Shown: positions 25,336-38,178 of the stretch, piece after piece
How positions within the stretch are numbered: the stretch's first letter is position 1
How the letters are laid out: the number at the start of each line of letters is the position of its first letter
Assembly (NCBI GenBank): GCA_010645155.1
Contig: CM021316.1
Location: forward strand, 11,764,290 to 11,828,289
Length of the DNA stretch: 64,000 bases
Reading direction: 5' to 3'
Origin: Tigriopus japonicus
Lineage: Eukaryota; Arthropoda; Copepoda; Harpacticoida; Harpacticidae
The notes under the pieces: model-generated
What the model saw: the letters and a program-made list of their open reading frames with translations, nothing else
The model's database searches: none
Told to the model about the DNA's origin: nothing
Position numbers and translations under genes: made by a program

Positions 25336-28032
25336 CAGTCCACCCTCACCTGATTACTTTGCAGTTCGGAGCGAAAGAGATACTGAACTCCATTTGTTGG
25401 ATGTCTCGCGTTGAATGATTTGGAACGAGTGAATGCTGCCTAAAGTCGTGAGAGAGGAACTAGGGCGGCGTGTTCCATGTCCCAAACTCATCATGCACAC
25501 CCAGAACAACTAATAATGATCTTTTTGTCTAGCCACACATTGCATGAATGTGCATGAAATCTGGGACATCCACGCCTCAGACGTGGGTCTCATTATCATA
25601 CCACGAGGATTGATGAAAGGTTCCAGGGAGATTCCACGTAGTCAGCGAAATATTCGTAGATTGCGACCTAAATCTCTTAGATAAGAAGTGTACTAAGACT
25701 TAATGATTCGTTACAAACATTTGTTGCACTCCAAATTTTCTCATTGCAAAAAATTTCATTTTCGATGAGCGAGAGTTTACTCACTATTTTTGTCCTCAAA
25801 AAGAATCAGTTTTTGATGGGTCATATCTGAACAAAAATGACACTCTCAAACTCGATCATCACTGACTAACATTGGACAGATGTACGGTAACTTTCGGGGA
25901 TCTAAACGATTTTAACTGAAAATATTTTTGATCCACTTTTCCAACCTGAAGCTTGAAGAATAACAACCCTAATGTTCCTTTTTTTGTGACACTTTCAATT
26001 TTACTGCATGGGGCCTTAATTTTGGATCATTTTTTTAGGGTTAAAACCCTTTCCTAAGCTTAACCCACACTTATTCGGAGATCACGCAATTCATGTCCGC
26101 AAATCTCCCTACGGCTTACCAAAATTAAGAAGTACATCCAAGCCATAATTCCTTTTTTTACAATTCTTATCAAGTGCCAAGTTTTCTTCTAGCCGATTCA
26201 TTTTAAAGTTAGCTACAGGTCCATGTCATGTGCTTTGATCATTAGGGGTCCCCTCAACCAAGTTGCATTCATCTATTAATTGTGCGTCTCATTTAATTGT
26301 AATTTTCTTGTCACAAGTTATGATGATCTTCCCATGTGCCATCCTTGCCAGCTAGTTGCCACCATCGGCCGATTCCCTCTGGTCCCCTTTTTCTTTCAGG
26401 GAGAACGCTTCACCTAGCCAAACTAGCAATCCTTTTATTATTAGTATCAACCCTCATCCCCCAAATGTCGGAAACCGCCTCCTTCCCGTAACAAATGATC
26501 TTTTTGCCAGTTGTTCGGACCCAATACTGCTGCTTGCTTGCTTACTTGGTTGGTTGAGATGGTTACATAGATGGTCTTCAATCGTTCTGTCCGTGTATGA
26601 AGTGAGTGAGTGCATCCAGTCGACATGCAGTTTGACTTGAACAAAATAATGATAGAGCCTCTGGCTTTGGAGGGGGTCCTAGGATTAGCTGAATGGTGGA
26701 TTGGGAGTGCAAGGAGTAAGTCCAAAATAGAACCTCTCCATGTTTCATGTGATGCAGCAGCCGTGGACGCCTCACATTGCTGCAAAGCCGTACTCGGCAA
26801 AGGATTCTGAAATCATCTTCAAAAACCTGTCAAACTATGTAATGATGATTTCGAGCTCCACCAAGGATTTGCCCACATATAAGGGTTGATTCCACGACCT
26901 GACCAGCTACACTATTTCATCTTTGAAAAATGCACATATTGGTCCGGCCTAACGTATTCATTGGTTACCTCTTTCATAACTATATGTGAATCTTCCCAGA
27001 TTTTCGAAAGTCTGTCATGGCTACTTTGGCTGATCAAATGAAAAGTAATACTTCGCTCAATGTCTTGCTGGTCTCAAAGTGCAGCAGAATTGCAGTGAGA
27101 AGGATTGATCGTTTCGGGACGAAGATTGAGAGACGCCTGGAAAAAAACTCGTTAGCCTCCTCAACCGTTAAAATGAAAGAACCTTTTGATATCACACGTC
27201 CTCCTTGGTTGGCTAGTTGGTACATAGGTATTCTTGTCTACTATACTAGGTAGGAAAGAAGAGGTATGTATCCATGATGCTCAATACATACAGTAGGTAC
27301 ACTTTAGACCAGGCATGAATCATTGTTAGGATTGCACCCAGAATTGTGAGCACTTTCCAGAGACCAGACAAGCAGAGATCGGAATGGAAGATAATGAAAC
27401 TATTTTAATTGTATTGTGTTATATAAGATATGTCATGTCCACTTTTCAAGACGGACTTGATCAATAAGGTTCGTACATTTAGGCTTCTGCTATGACTTTT
27501 TTTTAACCAACTTTCACAACGTGTTCGAACTTTGTCTGTTTACGATTGTCGCTGGCCCCAAAAGGAGTAGATGCCATTGTGGTTTTGGTTGTCTGGATTT
27601 CCAAGTTTGATCATGCTGATGATGACCATGATCGTGTGTCTGATTTGCGCCGGTCTGGGATTGTGAACCTTGCATGGAAGTGTCTGAATATTTTGGCATT
27701 GGACTTCTTCACAGTCACCTGTCTGCATTTTGATCTTGATAACGACTCCGGGATTGACCCCTTGCCTATTCTTCAGAAGCCAGCTCCTCCAAGTATCAAT
27801 CGTTAAAGGTCAACTGCTTTGATTTAGTATCTGCCAATGTCTCTGAGGCCTTTTGAAACCCATTCAAGTACCACTGAAAAGATTCTTTCAAGGCCACGTC
27901 GTCCATCCACGATGCTAGCGAATATGTCGTTTTCTGTCTTGAATTGGATTAGTCCGTTGGAGATTTCAAGTGGGACAGTGAAGAGCGATGATAAAGCTGG
28001 ATAAATGAAGCCTCTTCTCACTGCAATAAGGG

Positions 28033-28080
28033 GTGCGTGTGTGCGTGCGTGCGTGAGTGAGTGAGTGAGTGAGTGTGTGC
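28033..28080. repeat. Compound (GTGC)n(GTGA)n tetranucleotide repeat
   Basis: A block of GTGC units passes into five GTGA units. The same GTGA unit recurs at 37307-37326, so the motif is common in this genome region. Confidence 0.85.
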
Positions 28081-31000
28081 GGTAGAACACTACACATATG
28101 CACCTCCTTGGAGTCCTCTCGTCAGGCCAAATGCACTAGAAGGCTTAATCTGGCTAGACACATCTTGCAGGTCTGGCAAGAACGGGTACAGGTAGTGAGT
28201 GCGTATTGCCGACCACATCTATCAGAGTTCAGCAGGGTGAATGCATACTATGGACATGCATGTGCTGTTTCGTTGGTGAAGGCTGACGTGTACTCAACCA
28301 GGTCTGGTCAGGATTGGTATTGCCAATTGATAAATGATGAACGCTCCAGAATGGGAAGGGTGATTTCATTCAAGTCAGATCCCGGTCAAGAGTGTGGTGA
28401 GGATAACGGACGGTTCACAATTCAAAATCGAAATGTTCAATCCATTCAAAGACCCTATTTTGGTCGAGTTTGAGAACCTTGATTATTGATTGATTCACGT
28501 AACTTGATCTTTGCTTTTATTTTGTTACTGATGAAAATTCGTCTGGTTGCTGTTTTTTTCATATAAAGTATCTGAACGAGAGCTACAATAATTGTACATC
28601 AAGCAATAAATTCTTGTGAATTCAAAAATGAACCTTGTTCATTGTAGAGGAATAGTCAAATATGACAAGTATTGTGTCTTGGGCGTCTCTACCCCATTAT
28701 GCTTTCATGTTGTTCGCATACAAAGAGTAAAACGTGGACACATATCTCGTGACCCTCAAAATTGACCCGACCATGTTTGCCTAAACATGCCATATTTTGA
28801 GTGGCTGTCCTCCGCTTATCACATGTCCAAATTTAGAGACAAACACTGACAGAACCAGATCAGTGAGCGATGCTGTCAGAATTTGAACTGGCCCTCAACG
28901 GATGGTTCAGGATCGAAGCCCTCAAACGGTCGCTCGTCATCTCAGTGTTAACCCGATGTCGCAGGAATGGTCGGAATCTGGTTCTAATGGTTTTAATGAA
29001 AGGGTTGACTAATCAAGCGCACCGGATCCGAGAATGCACCTCGACAACCTGAACCTCTTGTCCGATGCAACCAGGCAAGACCAGACCAACCATTGGAGGT
29101 CTCGCTATCTCGACCCTCAACCAACCGAATTCTCCAATGGAGCTTCATGCATGCTGGAGGTTGGCTTTTTATGCATAAAACTGGTGGACTGCAACCACAT
29201 GTGTAGGGAAACGTGTGAGTGTGTGTGGTCCTCGGACAGATTGGATGGAAACAGGTTTACCTCGTCAAGCTTGATAAGGGTTATTTTAATCAAGCCAAGG
29301 GGAGTGATTTCGTTTCCTTCCTTAAATTAACCCCCAACCGAGAGCATTGCACCTCCAAACCATTTGAACGTATGCTTGAACAACCACAAAACAACTTGGA
29401 AACCAACATCGGGATAGTAAGTGATTTGGTGAGATTTGTCCGATTTGGAGAGGATGAAGTCCAGACTTTTGGTGAATTATCAGGCCTAGATATTGATCGA
29501 GTAATTATGATCGAGTGGGTAGACTTGTCATCCACATAAATGGTGTCTTAAATCGGTAATGAGAGTTCAGAGCGGGACCAACAACCTATTTTGGGGGCGA
29601 ACAAATGCGACGTCTGTCTGGCTTTTCTTGGACCAAAAGGCAGAGGAGTGACAATGTTTCAATTGAGCTCTCATAATGCGCTTTCTTTGATTCAATTTCC
29701 ATGCTTTAATGCCTTTGGAGATTTGACAAATCATCCTCGTCTAGTCAGTGCATTTCCTACTAAGGCCTCTTTCAAATGCCACTGGACAAACAACCGATTC
29801 GAGTCCGGTCGCCTCGATTTCTTTCCCTTCCATCCACTCAACACCTATGATGATAGATACAACAGGTCCGTCCCTTCGTTTTCATCGATGGCCAGTTTGT
29901 GTTTATTACATGCAGTTTACAGATGTCCTTGGCAAGCAGCCTTGGCTGTAAAATTTGTGCCTTTTTATGAGCGGGTCTCGAATTCAGTCAAGTCCAAAGG
30001 GGAAAAAACGAATATGAGACGAAAGCCCTTTGTCCAACCAATTTGTTCTTGAAAGTCTCATCGTTTTCCCATTCCTCATTCGCTGCACTTTTCGTTCAGG
30101 AATTCAGACATTACCCGACAACAAGGGCCTACTTGAAGCCCAACCAAAGAGAGATGGAAAGAGCTCTCAGCTTGAAATGTCCAGACACCATGGTAAGAGG
30201 ACGATATCCAATGGCACTAGCAATCAAGGCAAGTGTCTGGGCCCAATCCATTATTGTTGTTGCAATCTGTGTACTACAGAGGCGACGACACGCCAGTAAA
30301 CTCATCACAATGCTCGTCGTCGAGGTGGTGGTACCTTACATATTTCTCGCCTAGGTCTTCCATCATAATTGTAATCAAAGGGAACATCCGCGTAGGATTT
30401 CCAGGCCCTTTGATCAAGAAGAGTCCAGTCGTCTAGACTTCAATTAGGCTTTTTCATCATTCTGCATGAAGGGCTCTCTAGGTAGGTAGGTAGGAGATTA
30501 AGTTCACGTCCACGGTGGCATATAGGCACGCATCTGAGTGAGTGAATGTGTAGCTACACTACGTGCACGGATGCAGACAGCATTGTGCAAGTACCAGGAT
30601 GAGTTGGGAGGCCACTTGTGGTGGGTGCATCCTTTGAAGAAAATGATCTTATTAAAATGCATTATTGTGGTGGGCATCAGACAAGGATTGGGATGGGGGG
30701 GGGAGCTGTGGGCTGAGCACCTATAGAAGTAGTCATGACTACAATGGACCAATTCAATCAAAACCAAATTGATTTCACCCATGTCTGGGGCGATTCAGTG
30801 CCAAGTCATTTCGGGAGGAGATTTGAACGACCACGAGGAACATTCCGTAAATCCTCTTTGCCAAGGAGAGATTTTCGTTCGTTCCCCTTTCATAATTTTT
30901 CTTGTGGTCTCCAAGGAGTTGTTCGTGTTTCTTTTCGGGGCGCCTTTCATCCCTCATCCCCATTCGAGGGTTCTTGGGTCTGTTCAAAAAATGCACCCCA

Positions 31001-31557
31001 TGAAATGCTTGAAGCTCAATGCAACGGCATGCAGGTAATATTTCTGGTTTCCTTTCTTGAGACGAAAGGATTTTTTTTGATAAATGGTGGAATTATGAGA
31101 GAAGATAAATGCCTGTCTGGAACCTGGGGGTTGATTTGGCCCAGCTAAGACCATCAACCATCCTACGAACCAAGCCATCTTCTAGTGTGCCTAATCCGAA
31201 CTGTCTTCTTGCTTTGAGCCAAAGGGGGTTGGTTGGTTGGTTGCAGCTCTCATGCACCAACTCGTCTCGTCTTGTGCACATGTGAATGAGAGTACACGAA
31301 ATTTTTGGCTTGGATAAACCGTCTTACAAAACATTACAGTAGTATCAATTCTATTTCTACTCCCATGAAAATCCAAAGATCACCCGAAGATCATGACTAA
31401 ACGGATATGGTATATTAAACTCACAGATATTAACCTGTCTCTATGTAATTCTTGCCCTATCCACTGAACCGTTGGTTGTTCACCTATTCGTAACGATCTG
31501 TCTGTTTAGAGAGCCAACATCATCTTGGAAGGGTGAGATCGTTGCACCCTGCACATC

Positions 31558-31636
31558 GCCGCCACCACCACCACCACCTCTTCTACTTCTACTGCTACTA
31601 TTACGTACTCCTTTTGCCTTTGCCACCACCACCACT
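31558..31636. repeat. Two (CCA)n blocks
   Basis: CCA/CCG triplets at 31558-31580 and again at 31621-31636, separated by a CTACTT-rich spacer. The Pro/His and Gly/Val runs in overlapping frames come from these repeats. Confidence 0.8.
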
Positions 31637-34600
31637 TCCACAACCATGCATTGTGTCGACAAAAGCCAGACAGAGTTGCATTCACCAAGCCATCTCAAAA
31701 TATGGAGAAAGAAACATCCCCCAAGACGGTGAGACAGTGAATCATTAATGCACCCAGCTCCCCTGTCAGGGTGAATGAACCATCAAGCCCAAGATCACGT
31801 CCATTTTTCACTTGTCTTGCTAGAATTTATATGCACATAGTTTCTAACAACCCGAGAGGGATGCTCAATTTCAAGTGAAAGGTAAATTCATCGTGACCTA
31901 AATTACCGTTTGATCGAGTGCATCGACATACGGGATTTTAAGTTCGAGAGTTTGTTAAGCATGCAAGGGCATGGAACAGGTTCAAATTTTCTTTTTCAAG
32001 AAGACTCATGGACAACAAGCAGCGAAAAGGGCTTGAGCATGTTTTTGTGTAATGGCTGCATCGTTATGCAAGATTTAGGGGGTCGTAAGTTTTATCTGTC
32101 CCTCTTGCTCGAGCCTTGTTTGGAATTACCGTACCTAGAGTATACGTAGTTGCGTAGCACGTCAGTTGCCTGCCTGTAAAGTCTATCGTCCGACAGTTAC
32201 GGCCTCTTGAATTGCATATTTTATGCACCAAAGCTCAATATTGAAAAAAAGAGCTCAAGAGCTCCAATCCCGTCCGTTCAAGTCAACTGCTCTGCATACC
32301 ACACAAGACTGAAAGAAAAGTAAAGGGTGCAGTAGAAATCTTGCAATTCTCACTTTTTCTCTTCCTCTTGAAGCGGGGTTTAAATTGTACGTATGCCTCT
32401 CCCTCAATGTCTGGTTTTCGACTTGAACAAGTGGGACCTGTTGTGACGTTGAGCAAATTTATGGGTCTCATTTCCACCACAAAAAAGGCAGGATTCCAGT
32501 TTTTTCCTCTTCTCCACACTTGAGGTGTGTGAGCTTTTTTATTGAGCTTTGGCCCGAGATGAACCTACCAACTCTTCAGTTTGTGGTGCCAGTTTCTAGA
32601 GTGGTGAATGAAATGGAGGGTTGTTGCACTTGCACATGGGCAACAAAAAACCAGCCACTTTCACATCCACTGACGATTGTACTACATACACGGAGAAGGA
32701 TCGTCCCAATCCGTTTATAATCAACCCTTCGTTCGAAGCTTGGGAAACCTTTTCCATGACTGAGCTCAACAATCGTACGGTTGTTTCTTACGTATTAGCA
32801 TAAAGCACTGAAAAGGTAGAAATCTTTTGTTGCTACTGCCATTTTGAACCCGAAAATTAAAGTCTCATCTTCCATTTAGAGTGATTTACTTGACATACCT
32901 TGGGAACCAAAACACCTTGGCGTCCCAGAATACAGGATTGTAGTAGCCATGCATTCGAGGTGCATTCGGTAGAAAGGAAAGGCAGCAGTATGCATTTGCA
33001 CTTCCACAAAGCAACAGCAACAACCCTTCTTCATTGATTCATTGTTTTCATTTCCTCTCTTTCAACACAATTTGTTCACGTTAAATTCGAGCGTCATTGC
33101 AGCCTATCTATGTACTGGAGAAGAGCTCTCATTTTCTCTGTCACACGATTACCTGTCTGCATCTAAAAACGTTAGTGCGGTTTCTCATGGATGAGGTTTG
33201 AAGCAAGCTCACGAAGAATCAAGCAAATTTGGAATCCGAAAATTCACTGTATGGAAATCAAATAGGTATTAGCACAACATGTGCGTCGAGAATGCAATGA
33301 ATCAGTGTGAGGGGTCGTGGGAACAAGTAATTGAATAATGAATGCTCTCGAATACACCAAGTGGTTTTAAATGGAAGCTCGGAATTGGCATTTTGTTGGA
33401 TCTTTGACATACGGTTTTTCTCTATTCAAACCTTTTGAATGATTGAACAAAATCTAAGGCAGAATTAGGTTCCGTCGTTGGATATTTCATTAAACCCAAA
33501 CAATGAATTTGCATTGTTTTTCAAGACAAGTAAAATTTGAGTAAAGCTGAAACGAAAAGTTATACTTCAAATTGAGCTCAATCATGTGCTCGGGTTCATT
33601 TCTTAGAAAGTGTCCACTCTATTTAGGTCATAGTTGGTCGACAAATAATAGCGGTCAACTGGATGTACCAATAAGACACAAAGCTAAAAACTGAAATGAT
33701 CAAACCATAAATGCACTAGGTATTTCTTCAGATTGTCCAGACCAACATACTGAGGACCAATATTTCACCCAAAGACACTGAGATTGACACCTTGGGGCAC
33801 CCAAGAGTGTTGCTCAATACTGTGTGGGAGGGAAGGATCAAAGTGACCAAAACCAGAAAATTGGGGAAAAAACGTTTGACCATTTTTCAACACTGATAAA
33901 CTTTGGCAAGAGTTATTGGACTTTTCCCACATTTGTTCTTGTTATTTAAAAAAGACTTTTTATAGCTACGTATGCCAATATTTATCTTAAGGGACTGTTT
34001 CCAAGTCCGACAGAGAAGATTAAAAGTAGTTGTTTTTCATTGTTGACGGCAAAAGACTGGAGGAACCAAGAGAGTTCAAAAAGGTTGTTATGTTCGTAGA
34101 AATAGACGTAATTTCAAATTGCTAATCTATTCTACAAAGAGGATATTTAACGTCAAAATTGATTTTCATTCCTTGTATAAAAGACAAACGCATCAAAATA
34201 CATTGGTATCTATTTTGGTGAGGATTTCCCAAACTCATCACTCATCAGATTGAAGATAGAAAAAGAATAAGATAGAAAAAAATGCGAGGCTTTATTTTTA
34301 TTTTTATGTGTCGTGATGGCATCGAGTGCACAGTAAGTAAGTACACTTCCCTCCTCGCCTAGTTGTGAAAGATTTTAAGGAAAACCAAGCGAAATAAAGC
34401 GTTTTATCCACTCTCATTTATGAAACCTTAGTCGAACAAAGACGAAAATGCTTCGTTTTCTTCACTTGCCGCAGTTACCCTTCCTTGCCTTTATGAATAT
34501 TTTATGAACACCCATGTCGCAAACGTTTGTGAAACCTGTGCTATGGCACAATAACATAGCTAGGCCTTAAGTGTCTGAAAAGGTCCACTCAGCAACCCCA

Positions 34601-35397
34601 TACAGCATTTATTGAACACCGACAAAAGGATCCCGATATGTTCCAGTTAAGTCTAGTCCCAAGACATTCGATGAAGAAATGGGTTAAAAGCGAAAACAGA
34701 AATGCCAGTTCTTCCTTGGTTAATGATGATGAATGGTGAGAGGATAGATTTGATCATTTTTCTGCTCGATTCAATCATTGACGTGCCTTTGTACTGACTA
34801 ATCAATGTCAACTGAGGTGAATTTTTTGATCCACCGACATTCGTTCAGTATGTTCACTTCTTGCATGAGCGAAAGGAACAGAGAGACAGAGTGGAACAGA
34901 AATGTTGTAGTAGAAAGTCATTAGAGGAAATTGCAGTCCTGTCCTAAATGCACTTCACATGCCAGGACAAATGACATGAAGGCGAAATTTCTTCCTCAAA
35001 TATGCCGTGATCAATGAACATAATTGTCCGTTGTCAAAATAGTCAAGAAAGTGTATTCGTGGTTGTGTGCACGAGAATAGTAGCTCAGTGGGTTAATCAG
35101 GCGGTCCAACTTCCCACCAACTGCATAACAGCATAAACGCACGAACCGAACTCTTGCTTTGCTGTTCAAGTTGAATGCCAAAAATCTTGACGTTATTCAA
35201 GAGCTACAAAAAAACGCTAGAAAAACGAGGGTCTGTAGTACTTCGTCATAGACGACGACCATGCACACACACATCATCAAATTGTAAAGAGCGGCAATGA
35301 CTTGCTTAAAAGCATGCAAGCAAGCAGCCAAATCGAGTCGCAAGCAAGCAGTCAGCATGGGTTAAAAGTAAAGGGGCAGATCCACCAGCAAGACCCT

Positions 35398-35434
35398 CAT
35401 CATCATCATCATCATTGTTGTTGTTGTCGTCGTG
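35398..35434. repeat. (CAT)n-(TTG)n-(TCG)n trinucleotide repeat
   Basis: Six to seven CAT units run into TTG and then TCG/TCGTCG triplets. It is a compound microsatellite in non-coding sequence. Confidence 0.85.
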
Positions 35435-37306
35435 GTCCGGTAAGACGCTCATGGAACTGAGCTTCAGTGATATGCTGCCTCACCCTCTGCATTGGTGCCT
35501 TCAAATACCATCTCACCGCAGTTGCAATGTGAGTAAGGGGCTAAAAACTGCAGTTCTGAAGGTAGGCAACGGAACGGAGAAGCAACCCTTGCATGCGTGC
35601 GTTGTGCCCTCTTTCGTCTCGGCTAAAATAGATGAGTTAAGTCCATAAAACGTGATATAGCCTGGCTTGGATAAATTCGAGAGATATAAAAAGGTATTGA
35701 GACAAAAGTTTACCACCAGGGAATAAGTTTACCCAATATGATCTGTGTAAGCTATTCTTAGTTGAAGAATGTCCTAAAAAACTTTTAATGGATCAACGGA
35801 TGCGAAATTAAGTACCACAAGACTTTAACTCGTAGTTTAAATTCATCATTGTTTCAATGCATGAATTTTGTTCGTCCACACTATTTTTTTTAGTATAGTC
35901 TGCCTTTAAAATGCAGTTACTAGTTAGTTGCTTTGCGTGGACCAGAACTAAGTCCTGGACAAAGCAAAGCGAGTGCACTTGGATGGCCATAAGAGTGTTT
36001 GGTGGTAGCATGTCTTACAAAAAGGGGGAGGTAGTTAAAAAACTGACTAAAAAGAGTGAATTGCATGCTGAAAAAAATTGCCTTTTGGATCGTGGAAGCG
36101 ACCAATCTTAGGGTTAGATCAAGGCAAACAATAGACTGAAAAGGATCCGAGGAAAGAGGTTTGGCTTGGGCTCGATGATGTCAAGTCATTTGTGCTAAGG
36201 ATGGTCTCGGGGATCAAATGCAGGTGCTAAAAACGCCACGTCACCTCGTCGAAACAAAAACAAACCATTGCATTTCAGGTACAGGAGGGTTGTTGGGTGC
36301 ACCCTGCACTCTCTCACGCATGCACACACACACATATATATACACGCCAACCAACCCCATGGCAATCACTAGTGTAAAATAATACAATCGGTTGGACGAT
36401 CAGATCCAAGTGGAACGCCTTGAAGTTTCAAAGGATTCTTTGTCGGGGCTCCAACTGTTGCCTGACAATCAGGTTTCAAGCAACCACCTCCATCCATCGA
36501 AGCATGAATGTGCACTATTAACCCTGAAATATTTGCACCAATCCACTAAAATAGAGCTCGTTCAAAAGGGGAGACGGAGGCACGTTCAAAACTTCAATTT
36601 GATTCTTTGTGAGGAATCAAACCACACCAGCAGCTGTTTCCAGGGAATCCGATATGGGAGAGCACTTTTGGCCATGGATTGCGTTCCAAAAAAGAGGGTT
36701 TCACTCGATTTAGCATGTTACCTCTTGCGGTCAACCTTCCGCCCTCAGTATTAATTTCCATGCCGTCTCGCTTTTTCCTTCAGTCGCTCCCTTCAGTTCT
36801 TCAATGACGCAGCGAACGGTAATTGTTAGTTGAGCTACTCTGTAGCACAGTTCCTCCCTGACATTTACAGTTGTGCTATGCAAACCGGGTGCAACTGCAA
36901 CCCTAATCAAGTTGCATTGAACAAATCCTGAATCAACGAACGAGGGGATGCACCAAGCAACCCGTCATTTGCTCTTGCTCACCAACATAGACGAAAAGCA
37001 CACACTCGTCCATAATTAATTTTCTAGGTTGAATTTTGGAAGTGAAATGGACCGAGCACAGATTCTATTTTGAGGATTCTGAATCAGATTGCATGATGGC
37101 CATCAGCCAGCAGCCAGCCATCTCTACATGTGTACGTGGAACGAGAGAGACAGAGAGTGGAAACGACGACGCTGTGCGAGCAATGATCATCATCAGTAGG
37201 CCGAATGCAATCATTTTCCACAAGACCAAATGGAATTTTAAATCACGACCACTTTTTTGACATGTCATGTTTTGGCTATTTTCTCTTATTTTGCCTCCTT
37301 GCTTGC

Positions 37307-37326
37307 GGTGAGTGAGTGAGTGAGTG
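37307..37326. repeat. (GTGA)n tetranucleotide repeat
   Basis: About five GTGA units, the same motif as at 28033-28080. Confidence 0.8.
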
Positions 37327-37915
37327 TCTGCTGCAGTTCAACCGACACATACCAAGAAGTTGACTGACGACTGCAATAGCTTGCTCCAGTTCTGCGGTGT
37401 TTCTAGAGATATTCATACGAAGAAGCGACAATAAACGTTTTGACACTTGAACTAAAACCGTCCCAAGGTTGTGGATAAATGTACGATGAACTTAGGAGCG
37501 ACCTTAAGAATTGTCATGTGAAGCAATGTTCAATTGTTGGGTTTTCTTAACAATGGCCGAGTGCATAGGCAACGTTCAATCTTGTATTTGTCATTGCTCA
37601 AGACTGGGAGAGACAAATAACAAGTGAGAGTGAAATGGTTTGCCTTCATCGATATCTCTTTGAGTACACGTACTGTACATGCAAGTCGGTGGTGAAAGAA
37701 AAGAAAGAAAATCTTCCCCGAGAGCGATTTTGATGTCAATGAATTAGCAATCATGACTTTCCACAATTTCCCTTTGGCTCGGAAACTGTCCAGGCTTTCG
37801 GTTCTCCTCCTATTGCTCGCTTTGCTCTTCGTTCTCCCGCCAATCCATCCTGGTCCTTTGAGCCAACCCTCTGGTTGATTTCGTCTCGTCGTGATGAGAG
37901 TATTTCCTTGATTGT

Positions 37916-37923
37916 TATAAAGG
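37916..37923 (+). promoter_or_regulatory. Possible TATA box (TATAAAGG)
   Basis: TATAAAGG is followed about 15 bases later by TTCAATTG, a loose match to an arthropod initiator. The first ATG of a signal-peptide-like ORF lies about 90 bases downstream at 38008. Spacing from TATA to the possible initiator is shorter than the usual ~30 bases, so this remains a weak call. Confidence 0.25.
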
Positions 37924-38007
37924 GCTCGAGTTCAATTGAGAGCAAACCGGAGCAGAAATTATTACGAGCTCCGCATTTTCTCTCGACTGGATCGTGTGAT
38001 TAATCAT

Positions 38008-38178
38008 ATGAAATCTTCCTCCGCACCAGCAGCAATACTTCTAATAATAACAATAGGTCAGAGGGCATACTTAATTCTAGTCCCAAGGCCACACTCTGAA
38101 GAAGGTTCGTTTTTTTACTGTGGGTGGCTCTGCATTTGTCATTGCTGCAATCGTCGTTTCATGTGTAATTTTAATTGA
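38008..38178 (+). CDS. Candidate short membrane or secreted Cys-rich ORF
   Basis: This is an ORF of 56 codons. The start, MKSSSAPAAILLIITIG, looks like a signal peptide or signal anchor. The end is cysteine-rich, with six cysteines in the last ~20 residues, including the cluster WLCICHCC. It lies downstream of a TATA-like box at 37916. The ATG is also in frame with upstream sequence open from 37936 that contains no better start. I recognise no family, and many arthropod cuticle or peptide genes would have an intron soon after the signal sequence, so the true exon end could be earlier. Most likely outcomes are a small lineage-specific gene or a chance ORF. Confidence 0.2.
   Translation: MKSSSAPAAILLIITIGQRAYLILVPRPHSEEGSFFYCGWLCICHCCNRRFMCNFN

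Larger units (their letters stand above)
17789..37915. other. Long gene-poor interval, about 20 kb
   Basis: I find no gene here that I can support. The stretch is AT-leaning with scattered microsatellites. Open frames rarely exceed 130 codons, show no domain motifs and have no matched splice sites. The more protein-like ones, such as the frame ending at 29539, are listed under findings. A tRNA A-box-like string sits at 35081-35092. Such a long silent interval could be regulatory DNA, one or more introns of a gene with exons outside the window, or simply spacer. Confidence 0.5.

Noticed and set aside
28069..28473. 134-codon frame on the plus strand
   Set aside because: It begins inside the GTGA microsatellite and shows no conserved motif. 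Most likely chance.
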